From the NCBI GenBank assembly GCA_963786395.1, contig CAWAZD010000007.1, positions 1 through 64,000 on the forward strand: a stretch of DNA of 64,000 nucleotides, written 5' to 3'. Under the pieces are notes generated by a model. That model made no database searches, was not told the DNA's origin, and saw nothing but the letters and a program-made list of their open reading frames with translations. How positions within the stretch are numbered: position 1 is the stretch's first letter; every line of letters starts with the position of its first letter. Of this stretch, positions 52,874 through 61,906 are shown piece by piece. The translations under genes and the position numbers were made by a program. This stretch comes from Fen-1301 sp963786395 (GTDB lineage Bacteria > Bacteroidota > Ignavibacteria > Ignavibacteriales > Ignavibacteriaceae).

Positions 52874-53701
52874 TTAAACTAAATCTCCGCCCTGACCGAC
52901 ATAGCTTACTATATCCTCACCGCCATCAGCATGAATAATTCCGCCCGATATCCATTCCCCTCCTTCGCTGCAAAGCAGTGAAATTATTTTAGCTACATCC
53001 TTAGGAGTAGTATGCCTGCCATGAGGATTTTTTCGTTTAGCTACTTCAAGCATTGGAATACTTCCAGGGATTTTCCTTAGTGCCGGTGTATCAGTAACAC
53101 CCGCCATTATTGCATTTACCGAAATATCCAGAATTCCCAATTCCAGTGCTAATTGTCTTACATGAGACTCCAACGCTGCTTTAGCCGCTGAAACTGCACC
53201 GTAATAGGGAATTGCAGCATGTCCGCCTGAACTTGTCATAGCAAAAATCCTTGCCTTTTTCGTGATAAGTTTATTTACCACCAGGTCCTGCGTCCAGTAA
53301 ACAAGTGAATGAGCCATTACATCAGATGTCATTTCCATCTGAGCTTTTGTTATCCCATCCTGACCATCATCCGGTACAAATTTCTTTAATGTTCCGAATG
53401 CCAGTGTGTGCATTAGTATCTTAATAAATGGTTTACCATTTGATTTGTTTTTAAGTTCAGATATAATCTCACTTCTTTTGGAAGCATCCGCAGCATTTAT
53501 GTTATAAAAAACAGCCTCAGAACCAAAAGACTTAATCTGCTGTGTTATCCTTTCAACATTACTCATCGTTGCCTGCCGGTCTAAATGTACACCAAGAATA
53601 TTAAAGCCGTCTTCGGCTAATTTTAATGAAGCCGCTTCTCCAAATCCGGATGATGCTCCAAGAATCAAAGCCCAGTAATTTTTATTATCAGGGTTCTGCA
53701 T
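52874..53701 (-). CDS. Enoyl-ACP reductase-like SDR (FabI/FabL type)
   Basis: 275 residues. The nucleotide motif is LILGASSGFGEAASLKLAED, and the catalytic pattern is Tyr-x6-Lys (YGAVSAAK), the arrangement of enoyl-ACP reductases FabI and FabL rather than the Tyr-x3-Lys of ordinary SDRs. The later NAIMAGVTDTPALRKIPG and NPHGRHTTPKDVAKI resemble FabL. The N-terminal glycine motif is closer to classical SDRs. Reduction of enoyl thioesters in fatty-acid synthesis is likely; the preferred cofactor cannot be told here. Confidence 0.7.
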   Translation of the reverse strand: MQNPDNKNYWALILGASSGFGEAASLKLAEDGFNILGVHLDRQATMSNVERITQQIKSFGSEAVFYNINAADASKRSEIISELKNKSNGKPFIKILMHTLAFGTLKKFVPDDGQDGITKAQMEMTSDVMAHSLVYWTQDLVVNKLITKKARIFAMTSSGGHAAIPYYGAVSAAKAALESHVRQLALELGILDISVNAIMAGVTDTPALRKIPGSIPMLEVAKRKNPHGRHTTPKDVAKIISLLCSEGGEWISGGIIHADGGEDIVSYVGQGGDLV

Positions 53702-53831
53702 TTTAAAATGTTTTCCTTCTTATTAAATTGAATGTAAATAATACAAAAATGAGAGAAGTAATACAAATAGTTGAGGTACTCAGAATTGTGCTAATCTTAG
53801 CTTGTGTGCTTATTGAACGAAGTGTTGTATC

Positions 53832-54524
53832 TTATTTCCTGGCAAACTGTATGGCATCTTCCCCAAGTACCCTGACAACATCTTTTACAAAATCATCTGA
53901 AACTTTTACCCTATATTCAGGGAGAAAGAAATATCGCGGTTTTGAACCGTTATTAAAGAAATGTATATAAACCGGAATATTCCCTTTATGCCTATCTAAT
54001 AATTCTTTTAAAGACACGATCTGTTCCGGTGTACCCTTAGCTTTTTCAAAAAACAAGTTTACACTCTCAGTGAATTTCTCTTTAGCATCCTTCAGAGGAA
54101 CCACTTCATTTATCTGCAGTTTAATGGCGTCGCCGCTGCTCTCTGTATTGCCTATAATAAACACACATTCTTCTTCTTTTATATACTGTCCATACTTTTC
54201 ATACGTCTTTGAAAACATCAGGCACTCGCATGATCCGGAAAAATCATCAAGTGTAAAAAATGCCATCATACGCCCGGATTTGTCCATCTTTGTTTTAAGA
54301 TCATTTATTACACCGCATGCACGGACATTTTCAACTTCTTCCTGTTCCTCTGTTTCACCAAGATGAATCGTCGCGAATGATTTATACTCAATTTCATATT
54401 TAGTTAGCGGGTGACCTGTAACATATACTCCTGTCACTTCTCTTTCTTTTGCAAGCAGATCTTTTGATGTCCACTTTTCAACACTTTTTAGTACAGGCTC
54501 CTGTATTTTAGTTTCCTCTGCCAT
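53832..54524 (-). CDS. dnaE: DNA polymerase III alpha, C-terminal fragment
   Basis: Carries the part after the tandem HhH region, with VTGVYVTGHPLTKYEIEYKS, then the OB-fold (ACGVINDLKTKMDKSGRMMA, FFTLDDFSGSCECLMFSKTY) and the C-terminal domain. The ATG at 54524 is internal: the frame is open upstream to about 54650 (GAFDSINKKRGDLFSAVEQA and GGRVQNSNKS), so this is the same gene as the two segments upstream on the minus strand. A frame change near 54650 separates it from the middle segment. Confidence 0.85.
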   Translation of the reverse strand: MAEETKIQEPVLKSVEKWTSKDLLAKEREVTGVYVTGHPLTKYEIEYKSFATIHLGETEEQEEVENVRACGVINDLKTKMDKSGRMMAFFTLDDFSGSCECLMFSKTYEKYGQYIKEEECVFIIGNTESSGDAIKLQINEVVPLKDAKEKFTESVNLFFEKAKGTPEQIVSLKELLDRHKGNIPVYIHFFNNGSKPRYFFLPEYRVKVSDDFVKDVVRVLGEDAIQFARK

Positions 54525-54636
54525 ACCGCCAAACAGACTATTCTCAACTGATTTGTTAGAATTCTGAACCCTTCCGCCAAATTCTAACGCTTGTTCAACG
54601 GCAGAAAATAAATCACCTCTTTTTTTATTGATGGAA

Positions 54637-55125
54637 TCAAATGCACCAGCGTAATATTAATCCTTCCAGTCCCCTCTTGTTTACTGTCCGGGTATCCACA
54701 TTAGCACAGAAGTCAAACAGGCTGGTAAAATTCCTTCCTAATGTTTTTCTACTGCGTTCTATTTCCTCAACGGCACCAACTCCCACATTTTTAATAGCAC
54801 ACATTCCGAACCTGATCTTTCCATCATCAACATTAAAATAAACTGAAGGTGAATTTATATCAGGAGGAAGTACTTCAATCTTTAACTTACGGCAGTCTTC
54901 AAGAAAATTAGATACTTTATTCTTATTGCCAAATTCGTTTGTTAAGTTGGCAGCAAGAAATTCCGGTGTATAATAAGCTTTCAGGTATGCTGTCTGATAA
55001 GCCACAAAACTATATGCAACAGCATGGCTTTTGTTGAATCCATAATTAGCAAATTTATCAATTGCAACAAATATTTCTTCGGCTATCTTTTTAGTTATAC
55101 CATTCTTTAGCCGCACCCTCAACAA
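54637..55125 (-). CDS. dnaE: DNA polymerase III alpha, middle fragment
   Basis: Encodes KNGITKKIAEEIFVAIDKFA and FNKSHAVAYSFVAYQTAYLK, the fingers/thumb region, ending LEGLILRWCI where relatives read LEGLIxxGAFDS. The preceding 150 bases (55126-55272) are also dnaE, in a third frame: YGVIVYQEQVIQIANKVGGM and EADLLRRAMGKKDLIAMKQQ. Frame changes near 55110 and 55290 therefore bracket this part. Confidence 0.85.
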   Translation of the reverse strand: MLRVRLKNGITKKIAEEIFVAIDKFANYGFNKSHAVAYSFVAYQTAYLKAYYTPEFLAANLTNEFGNKNKVSNFLEDCRKLKIEVLPPDINSPSVYFNVDDGKIRFGMCAIKNVGVGAVEEIERSRKTLGRNFTSLFDFCANVDTRTVNKRGLEGLILRWCI

Positions 55126-55272
55126 ATTTTTCCTGCTGCTGTTTCATTGCAATTAAATCTTTCTTCCCCATAGCACGTCTAAGGAGATCGGCTTCAGCAA
55201 GACTCATACCACCGACTTTATTTGCAATCTGTATAACTTGTTCCTGATAAACAATTACACCATATGTTTCTT

Positions 55273-57291
55273 TTAATATTGGTTCAATGATGCATGCAGA
55301 TAGATCGTTTCCTTGTTCCCCGACTTCCTGTCAATAAAGTCATCAATAAATTCCATTGGACCCGGACGATACAAAGCATTCATAGCTGAAAGGTCACTCA
55401 ATGAAGTTGGTTTCAGCTTTTTAAGGTATTCCCTCATAGGGCCGGATTCAAACTGAAATATACCGGTGGTTTGTCCCTTGGCAAAAAGCTGAAAGACTTT
55501 CTCATCATCCAGCGGTATCTTATCAATATCAAATTCAACCCCATGGTTTTTTTTGACCAATAAAAGAGTATCACGGATTATTGTTAAAGTCCGAAGACCA
55601 AGAAAATCCATCTTAAGCAATCCGGAGTCTTCAATTTGTTTCATATTGAACTGTGTTACCAGTTCTGTCTGGGACGATGCAGTTGCAAGCGGAACAAAAT
55701 TGCTCACATCTTCAGGAGCGATAACTACTCCCGCAGCATGTTTGGATGAGTTTCTGTTCATTCCCTCGAGTACTTTAGCATACTTTATTAAATTTTTAAT
55801 TTCTTCCTGATCGGAGTCTCTTACCCATTTCAATTCAGGAACTTCTTTTAATGCCTGATCAATTGTAAATACTTTGCCGAACTTGGAGGGAATAAACTTA
55901 GTTATCTTATTCACCGTAGTGATTGGAATGCCAAGAACTCTTGCTACATCTCTTATTACAGCTTTGGATGATAGCCTGTTAAAAGTAATAATCTGACTAA
56001 CACACTCATTGCCATACTTCTCTCTTACATAATCAATTACGTCCCCTCTGCGATCATCCGCGAAATCAACGTCAATATCCGGCATTGATTTTCTTGCGGG
56101 ATTAAGAAATCTTTCAAAGAGAAGGTCATAAGCCAAAGGATCTATATTTGTTATACCAAGTGAATAAGCTACAAGACTTCCCGCGGCACTTCCTCTTCCG
56201 GGACCAACAGGAATGTCCATTCGTTTTGCAGAATTAATAAAATCCTGCACAACAAGAAAATATCCTGCAAATCCCATTTGTTTGATTGTCATAATCTCAA
56301 AATCAAAACGCTCATTTATTTCATCTGTTTTTACCGGGAATTTATTGTGTAATCCTTCCCTTGCAAGAAGTTCAAAATAATCATCGAGTGTTTTAGCCGG
56401 CGAGTCTTCCGGTATTGGAAATTTGGGGAAGAAATAGACGTCTTTATCAAGTTGTACATTTATTTTGGAGTCAATCTCGAGTGTATTTTCAATGGCACCT
56501 TTATAACCTTTGAAGAGTTTCTTCATCTCGTCGGCTGATTTGAAGTAAATCTGATCGGTACCATATCTTAACTGTCGATAATCAGTTCCGTTTTTATCAG
56601 ATAACAAAAGTAGAATGTTATGCGCTATTGCATGATCTTTTTCTATATAATGACAGTCATTTGTAGCAACAAGCTTAATACCAAGTTCTTCAGATAATTT
56701 AGGCATCGAAGCAAGTATCGGTTTTTCCACTTCCATATTATGGTCCTGGATTTCAAGATAAAAGTCGTCACCAAATATTTCCTGATAAATAAGTGCTGTT
56801 TCTCTTGCTTTCTCATAATCATTTTCTACAAGACTCGAAGCAACAATTCCTGCTGCGCAGGCTGATGTACAGATCAGACCTTCATGATATTTTCTAAGAA
56901 GTTCAAGATCAATCCTGGGTCTGTAATAAAATCCCTCAGTATGCCCTAGAGTTGAAAGTTTTGAGAGATTATTATAGCCAGTTTTATCTTTAGCCAAAAG
57001 GATCAGATGGTTATATAGTTTTTTCCTTCCTTTTCCTTTATCCTCAATTTTAGCCCTGTCAAATCTTGATCCTTCTTTTACAACATAGGCTTCCATTCCT
57101 AAGATGGGTTTTACGGCTTCCTTATGAGCTATTTTATAAAACTCAGCAATTCCATACATAACTCCGTGGTCTGTAAGAGCGACTGATTGCATTTCCTGAT
57201 CTTTAGCCGCATGTATAAGCGTTTGAACTGTACAGGCGCCGTCCTGTAAACTATAATGTGAATGGTTATGTAGATGTATAAAATCGGACAT
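55273..57291 (-). CDS. dnaE: DNA polymerase III alpha, N-terminal fragment
   Basis: 672 residues from the normal start. PHP domain (IHLHNHSHYSLQDGACT, ALTDHGVMYG), palm domain with the catalytic aspartates in SMPDIDVDFADDRRG, PVGPGRGSAAGSLVAYSLGI and ALYRPGPMEFIDDFIDRKSG. It ends LHASLNQY where family members continue to EPILKETYGVIVYQEQV, a sequence present in the next frame. The full enzyme, the replicative polymerase, would be about 1150 residues. It is followed upstream by dut after a ~460-bp gap. Confidence 0.93.
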   Translation of the reverse strand: MSDFIHLHNHSHYSLQDGACTVQTLIHAAKDQEMQSVALTDHGVMYGIAEFYKIAHKEAVKPILGMEAYVVKEGSRFDRAKIEDKGKGRKKLYNHLILLAKDKTGYNNLSKLSTLGHTEGFYYRPRIDLELLRKYHEGLICTSACAAGIVASSLVENDYEKARETALIYQEIFGDDFYLEIQDHNMEVEKPILASMPKLSEELGIKLVATNDCHYIEKDHAIAHNILLLLSDKNGTDYRQLRYGTDQIYFKSADEMKKLFKGYKGAIENTLEIDSKINVQLDKDVYFFPKFPIPEDSPAKTLDDYFELLAREGLHNKFPVKTDEINERFDFEIMTIKQMGFAGYFLVVQDFINSAKRMDIPVGPGRGSAAGSLVAYSLGITNIDPLAYDLLFERFLNPARKSMPDIDVDFADDRRGDVIDYVREKYGNECVSQIITFNRLSSKAVIRDVARVLGIPITTVNKITKFIPSKFGKVFTIDQALKEVPELKWVRDSDQEEIKNLIKYAKVLEGMNRNSSKHAAGVVIAPEDVSNFVPLATASSQTELVTQFNMKQIEDSGLLKMDFLGLRTLTIIRDTLLLVKKNHGVEFDIDKIPLDDEKVFQLFAKGQTTGIFQFESGPMREYLKKLKPTSLSDLSAMNALYRPGPMEFIDDFIDRKSGNKETIYLHASLNQY

Positions 57292-57758
57292 GCGTTTTTA
57301 ACTTATGTGTGATAAGAATCTTTGATAAACTTAGTGAGTATTTAAATAAAAAACATGTTGCTTGATAATTATTTTTTAATATTGGTTCAACTTTTCGAAG
57401 AATATCTCAATAGAGCATGGGTATAGTATTAATATGAGGTTTAAATCACAGTTCTGTGTCAGATCAGTGTTGTTTCTGTGTTAGTTCTGTGTTCCTTTAA
57501 TGGGGGTTGTTTTGCAGATCAGGTAGGGCTATTTCCCTCTTTTTGAGAAATACAAGCAATAAAAAAAGTTCCCCTCTACTAGTTATACATCCTTATCCAT
57601 GTTTTTATGCACTTTACTATTTATGCATGAAAACCACAAAATAGGTGTATTTGAATTTCAAAATTAAAACATTTTTGAGTCAGGAATGTAAAAATTAATT
57701 ATGAATTATACAATAAGATATTTTTTCCATTATTCCAGAAATCCAATAATCCATTATA
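57292..57758. other. Gene-free stretch before dnaE
   Basis: About 465 bp between dut and dnaE, on whose 5' side it lies. I see no reading frame or RNA. Three copies of TTCTGTGT occur at 57452, 57474 and 57485, which may be chance or a small binding-site cluster. It likely holds the dnaE promoter. Confidence 0.4.
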
Positions 57759-58214
57759 TTACTCCTTCCCTGTGTGTCCAAATCCACCTTCACCTCTTTT
57801 ACTTTTATTCAGAGAATTTCCTTCTTCCAGGTTTGCTCTGTAAACTTTTGAAACTACAAGCTGGGCAATTCTGTCACCGCCTTTGATAACATAATCTTCT
57901 TTGCTGAAATTCATCATAATAATTTTAATTTCCCCCCTGTAATCCGAATCAATAGTACCTGGTGAATTCAATATTCCTAATCCATGTTTTATTGCCAGTC
58001 CGCTCCTAGGTCTTACTTGTATCTCATATCCTGATGGAATTTCAACTGAGAGATTAGTAGGAACAAGAATAACTTCACCCTTTGAAATAATCAGTTCCTC
58101 CTGCAATGCCGCTCTAATATCCATTCCGGCACTGCCATCTGTAGCATATTCAGGAAGCGGAATATCATCATATTCGTTACTAATTCTCTTTATCTTAATT
58201 TTAATTTCTTCCAT
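57759..58214 (-). CDS. dut: dUTP diphosphatase
   Basis: 151 residues with all five trimeric-dUTPase motifs: DGSAGMDIRA, RPRSGLAIKHG, NSPGTIDSDYRGEI, GDRIAQLVV and RGEGGFGHTG. It removes dUTP and supplies dUMP for thymidylate. Its ATG overlaps the stop of the flippase gene by one base (TAATG), an unusual coupling of an envelope gene to a nucleotide enzyme. Confidence 0.96.
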   Translation of the reverse strand: MEEIKIKIKRISNEYDDIPLPEYATDGSAGMDIRAALQEELIISKGEVILVPTNLSVEIPSGYEIQVRPRSGLAIKHGLGILNSPGTIDSDYRGEIKIIMMNFSKEDYVIKGGDRIAQLVVSKVYRANLEEGNSLNKSKRGEGGFGHTGKE

Positions 58215-59674
58215 TATCTTAATAGTCCTAATTTTTTCCTTAAATATGCCATCTCCTGTTTATCAATTACAAACACAAATATAGAAATAATGTAACCGGC
58301 AAGGATCAGAAACCTGTATATTAATAATAAATTGTTCGTGTTAAAAAGATAATAATAAAGAGTCCCCGCAACCAAAACAAAAAACATGGTAATCAGAATT
58401 TTTGAGTTTTCATATTGAATCTTATAAAACCTCTGCGTTACAAAATACACTCCGACAGCCATAATGAAATAAGCAAACAATGTTGCTAATGCTGCCCCTA
58501 CAATTCCATAAACAGGAATCAAAAGAAAATTTACTCCGACGTTAATAAATGCACCGGTACCAGTTATAATTGGAATGTAAAGACTTTTTTCCTTGATAAA
58601 CATTCCGGCAGATAAAATATAATAAATACCATTAAAAACGTATCCAAACAAAACTATTGGCACAATTACAACACCGCTCCAGTATTTTGCTCCTATTAGT
58701 GTCCTGTGAAGTATTTGTATTTTTATTAAATCATCTATAAAAAGTGATAGAACTACAAGAACCAGACAAGCAATGACTGTAAAATAAGTTAGTATTTTCG
58801 AAAATACCTGTTTAATATTTTTCTCTTCAGCATGCTGGAAAAAAAAAGGCTGCCATGCAAATTGGAACATGCTTACAAAAAGCATCATGAATATCCCAAG
58901 TTTATAATTGGCTGAATATATTCCTGCTACATTAAGGTTTGTGAGCTTAGTAAGAATAGGACGATCAATCCCTTGTATCATCATTGAACTTAAACCAGCC
59001 GGAAGAAATGGAAGTCCAAACTTCAATAATTTCTTAAGCAGTGGTATATCAATATGAAATTTGAATGACTTAAATATTGTTGGTGTCAATAGTAAAAACG
59101 CAAAACCGGAAGACACAACATTGCTTATCAGAATTGCTTCAATCCCGAACTTATATTTTAATATCAAAACAAAGTTCATTATAAGAGCGACTACTATGGT
59201 TAGAAATTTATATAGGGCAAATTTCCTTGCTTTTCTTTCTATCCTTAGCTTAACAAATGGTATAATTGTCATTGAATCAAGGAATAGAATAAAGCCTGTG
59301 TAATAAATCAGGTAATAATAGCTGGTTGGTATTTCAAGTAAACTGAACAATGGTCTTTCAAGAACGACTATTATCATACAAAGAAAAAATGAAACTATGG
59401 CAACGGTAAGATACGGAGTTGAAAAAATATTTTTCTTTTCATCATTACTCGTAACTCCAACTGCATTTTTCATATATGCAGTATCCATCCCGAATAATAA
59501 TATCACGTTAACTATAAGTATAAGGGCATAAACCTGGTTCACAATTCCATATTGTACAGGTGGAAAGATATTAGTATAAAACGGAACAAGCAGGAAATTA
59601 AGAAACCTCCCAACCATAGTGCTGATCCCATAAATGGCTGTATCTTTAGTAAGTTCTTTTAGTTTATCGAGCAT
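58214..59674 (-). CDS. Oligosaccharide flippase-like membrane protein
   Basis: 486 residues with about 14 membrane helices, opening LTKDTAIYGISTMVGRFLNF and containing QYGIVNQVYALILIVNVILL, the usual start of the polysaccharide-biosynthesis (Wzx-type, MOP superfamily) flippases. It would flip lipid-linked sugars for surface glycans. It overlaps nadC upstream by 11 bp and dut downstream by 1 bp. The lipid-linked substrate is unknown. Confidence 0.85.
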   Translation of the reverse strand: MLDKLKELTKDTAIYGISTMVGRFLNFLLVPFYTNIFPPVQYGIVNQVYALILIVNVILLFGMDTAYMKNAVGVTSNDEKKNIFSTPYLTVAIVSFFLCMIIVVLERPLFSLLEIPTSYYYLIYYTGFILFLDSMTIIPFVKLRIERKARKFALYKFLTIVVALIMNFVLILKYKFGIEAILISNVVSSGFAFLLLTPTIFKSFKFHIDIPLLKKLLKFGLPFLPAGLSSMMIQGIDRPILTKLTNLNVAGIYSANYKLGIFMMLFVSMFQFAWQPFFFQHAEEKNIKQVFSKILTYFTVIACLVLVVLSLFIDDLIKIQILHRTLIGAKYWSGVVIVPIVLFGYVFNGIYYILSAGMFIKEKSLYIPIITGTGAFINVGVNFLLIPVYGIVGAALATLFAYFIMAVGVYFVTQRFYKIQYENSKILITMFFVLVAGTLYYYLFNTNNLLLIYRFLILAGYIISIFVFVIDKQEMAYLRKKLGLLR

Positions 59675-60521
59675 TTGTTCTGTTCAACTCTACATTCAGT
59701 GAGATATCGAGTGCTTTTACGCTGTGCGTTAATGCGCCTACAGAAATATAATCAACCCCTGTTTCTGCAATCTCTTTAACCGTGTATAGGTTTACCCCTC
59801 CGGAGGCTTCAACTTTACATTTCCCGTTAATAAGTACCACTGCCTGAGCCATTTCTCTTATATCAAAATTATCCAGCATTATTACATCAACTCCTGATCC
59901 CAGGGCTTCAGATACCTCAACCAGGTTTTTAGTTTCAACTTCAATCAGATACTTGCCGGTAAGCTGCTTCCTGTATTCTGTGCAAGTTTTCACCGCCTTA
60001 GAAATTGAGCCGGCTACTGCAATATGATTATCCTTTATTAAAAACATATCATATAAACCAATTCGATGGTTATCACAGCCACCTAGTTTTACAGCCATCT
60101 TATCAATTGCCCTTAATCCGGGAACAGTTTTTCTTGTATCAATTATTTTTGCTTTAGTATGCCTGACCAATTCACGAAATTTGTTTGCCATTGTGGCAAT
60201 TCCGCTCATACGTTGAAAGAAATTAAGTGCTGTTCGTTCTGCAATTAGAATAGAAGCAGCCGGACCCTCAACTATACCAGCAATATCTCCATTCTTTACA
60301 AAATCTCCATCTCTAAAGTTTTTAAGAAATACCAGATTCTCATCGACTGATTTAAATACTTCTTCAACAACTTCATACCCTGCAATAATTCCATCGTCTT
60401 TAACAAGAAATATTCCTTTTCCATTTAAACCGGATGGAATAGTAGCTTTAGTGGTTATATCCCCTGATTCAACGTCCTCTTTGAGAGCGTTTTTTATTAT
60501 CTCTTTGATTTCTTGGGTCAT
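59664..60521 (-). CDS. nadC: Quinolinate phosphoribosyltransferase
   Basis: 285 residues. GDITTKATIP near the N-terminus, ERTALNFFQRMSGIATMANK, DTRKTVPGLRAIDKMAVKLG and GGCDNHRIGLYDMFLIKDNH, then VEASGGVN, are the nadC set. It makes nicotinate mononucleotide from quinolinate in NAD synthesis. It starts directly after the thioesterase stop (60522) and overlaps the flippase by 11 bp. Confidence 0.96.
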   Translation of the reverse strand: MTQEIKEIIKNALKEDVESGDITTKATIPSGLNGKGIFLVKDDGIIAGYEVVEEVFKSVDENLVFLKNFRDGDFVKNGDIAGIVEGPAASILIAERTALNFFQRMSGIATMANKFRELVRHTKAKIIDTRKTVPGLRAIDKMAVKLGGCDNHRIGLYDMFLIKDNHIAVAGSISKAVKTCTEYRKQLTGKYLIEVETKNLVEVSEALGSGVDVIMLDNFDIREMAQAVVLINGKCKVEASGGVNLYTVKEIAETGVDYISVGALTHSVKALDISLNVELNRTNAR

Positions 60522-60929
60522 TTATTCAAAATACTTTTTTAATGCGTTTATATATAATTCCGGAGGTCTGCATGCTTTTTTTGTAGCAGCTTTCATAAAA
60601 GCAAGTACCGTATATCCCTCTGCCGCTAGATCACCATTTTCTTTATAAACTTTATAATCTATATGTACTCTGGGAGAATAAATCTCTTTAACTATTGCTT
60701 CTACCGTAAGAAGTTCATCATAAAATGCCGCGCTTTTATATTTAACAGAGATCTCCATAACAGGCATTTCGATTCCCGAATCTTCAATTGTTTTGTATGG
60801 AAGACCATGATGTCTTAGCATTTCAGTTCTGGCAATTTCAAAGTATTCTACATATTTAGCATGATGCACAAACTGCATCTTGTCAGTCTCGCAGAACCTA
60901 ACGCGTACATTTGTTTTATAAGATAGCAT
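60522..60929 (-). CDS. YbgC/4-hydroxybenzoyl-CoA-thioesterase-type acyl-CoA thioesterase
   Basis: 135 residues, hotdog fold: VRFCETDKMQFVHHAKYVEY with the catalytic-type Asp in ETDKMQFVHH, then EIARTEMLRHHGLPYKTIED. YbgC-type enzymes hydrolyse short acyl-CoA and often accompany the Tol-Pal system, which is not seen here. It is adjacent to nadC and 24 bp after accA. Confidence 0.85.
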   Translation of the reverse strand: MLSYKTNVRVRFCETDKMQFVHHAKYVEYFEIARTEMLRHHGLPYKTIEDSGIEMPVMEISVKYKSAAFYDELLTVEAIVKEIYSPRVHIDYKVYKENGDLAAEGYTVLAFMKAATKKACRPPELYINALKKYFE

Positions 60930-60953
60930 TGGAATAAGGTAAAAAATTAATGA

Positions 60954-61904
60954 TTACTCAATAAACTCACCCATTTTACCGAATTTCTCTAATCGGTTAT
61001 CAATAAGTCTATCAGGTTTGAATTTTACAAGATGGGAAAGCTCTTCAACAATTACTCTCTTTAGTAGGGTTGCCGCTTCTTTATGATCTTTGTGTGCACC
61101 CCCAAGTGGTTCTGGTACAATTCGGTCGATCAGTTTTTGTTCCAGCAGATCGGGTGCTGTTAATTTTAGAGCTTCGGCTGCCTGTTCTTTATAGTCCCAG
61201 GTTTTCCATAAAATACTTGAGCATGATTCAGGACTAATGACAGAATACCAACAATTTTCAAGCATAATAATTCGATCGCCTACACCTAAACCAAGAGCTC
61301 CTCCGCTAGCACCTTCACCAATAATAACAACCAGGATTGGAACTTTAAGACGGCTCATTTCAAATAGATTTCTTGCTATCGCTTCAGCCTGTCCCCTCTC
61401 TTCTGCCTCAAGTCCAGGATAGGCTCCCGGAGTGTCAATCATAGTGATTACCGGCTTATTAAATTTTTCAGCCAGCTTCATCAACCTAAGCGCTTTTCTG
61501 TATCCTTCAGGATTAGGCATTCCAAAATTTCTATATACATTGGATTTAGTGTCTCTTCCTTTCTGGTGCCCGATGATCATTACCTTATAATCATCAATCT
61601 TGGCAAATCCTCCAACAATTGCTTTATCATCCTTTACATTTCTGTCGCCATGAAGTTCAACAAAGTTTTCAGTCATCATATAAATATAATCCAGTGTATA
61701 TGGCCGGTCGGGGTGCCGAGCAAGCTGCACTCTCTGCCATCTGGTCAGATCTTTATATAGACTTTCTTTCAACTTCTTAACCTTTTCTTCAATCCTGACT
61801 ATCTCCTTTTCAATATCTAAATTGCCTGAGAACTTTCTCATTTCATCGATCTTTGCTTCAAGTTCAAAGACCGGTTTTTCAAAATCAAGTATCGCTTTGG
61901 CCAT
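60954..61904 (-). CDS. accA: Acetyl-CoA carboxylase carboxyltransferase subunit alpha
   Basis: 316 residues. LARHPDRPYTLDYI, GHQKGRDTKSNVYRNFGMPN, TPGAYPGLEAEERGQAEAIA and EGASGGALGLGVGDRIIMLE are the accA signatures. With AccD it transfers carboxyl from biotin to acetyl-CoA, the first step of fatty-acid synthesis. It begins 2 bp after the stop of the sugar-transferase segment. accD is not in the window. Confidence 0.96.
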   Translation of the reverse strand: MAKAILDFEKPVFELEAKIDEMRKFSGNLDIEKEIVRIEEKVKKLKESLYKDLTRWQRVQLARHPDRPYTLDYIYMMTENFVELHGDRNVKDDKAIVGGFAKIDDYKVMIIGHQKGRDTKSNVYRNFGMPNPEGYRKALRLMKLAEKFNKPVITMIDTPGAYPGLEAEERGQAEAIARNLFEMSRLKVPILVVIIGEGASGGALGLGVGDRIIMLENCWYSVISPESCSSILWKTWDYKEQAAEALKLTAPDLLEQKLIDRIVPEPLGGAHKDHKEAATLLKRVIVEELSHLVKFKPDRLIDNRLEKFGKMGEFIE

Positions 61905-61906
61905 AA

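Noticed and set aside
53832..57291. Inteins or split-gene architecture in dnaE
   Set aside because: The missing dnaE sequence is present without gap in neighbouring frames, and there is no extra domain or intein motif at any of the three breaks.
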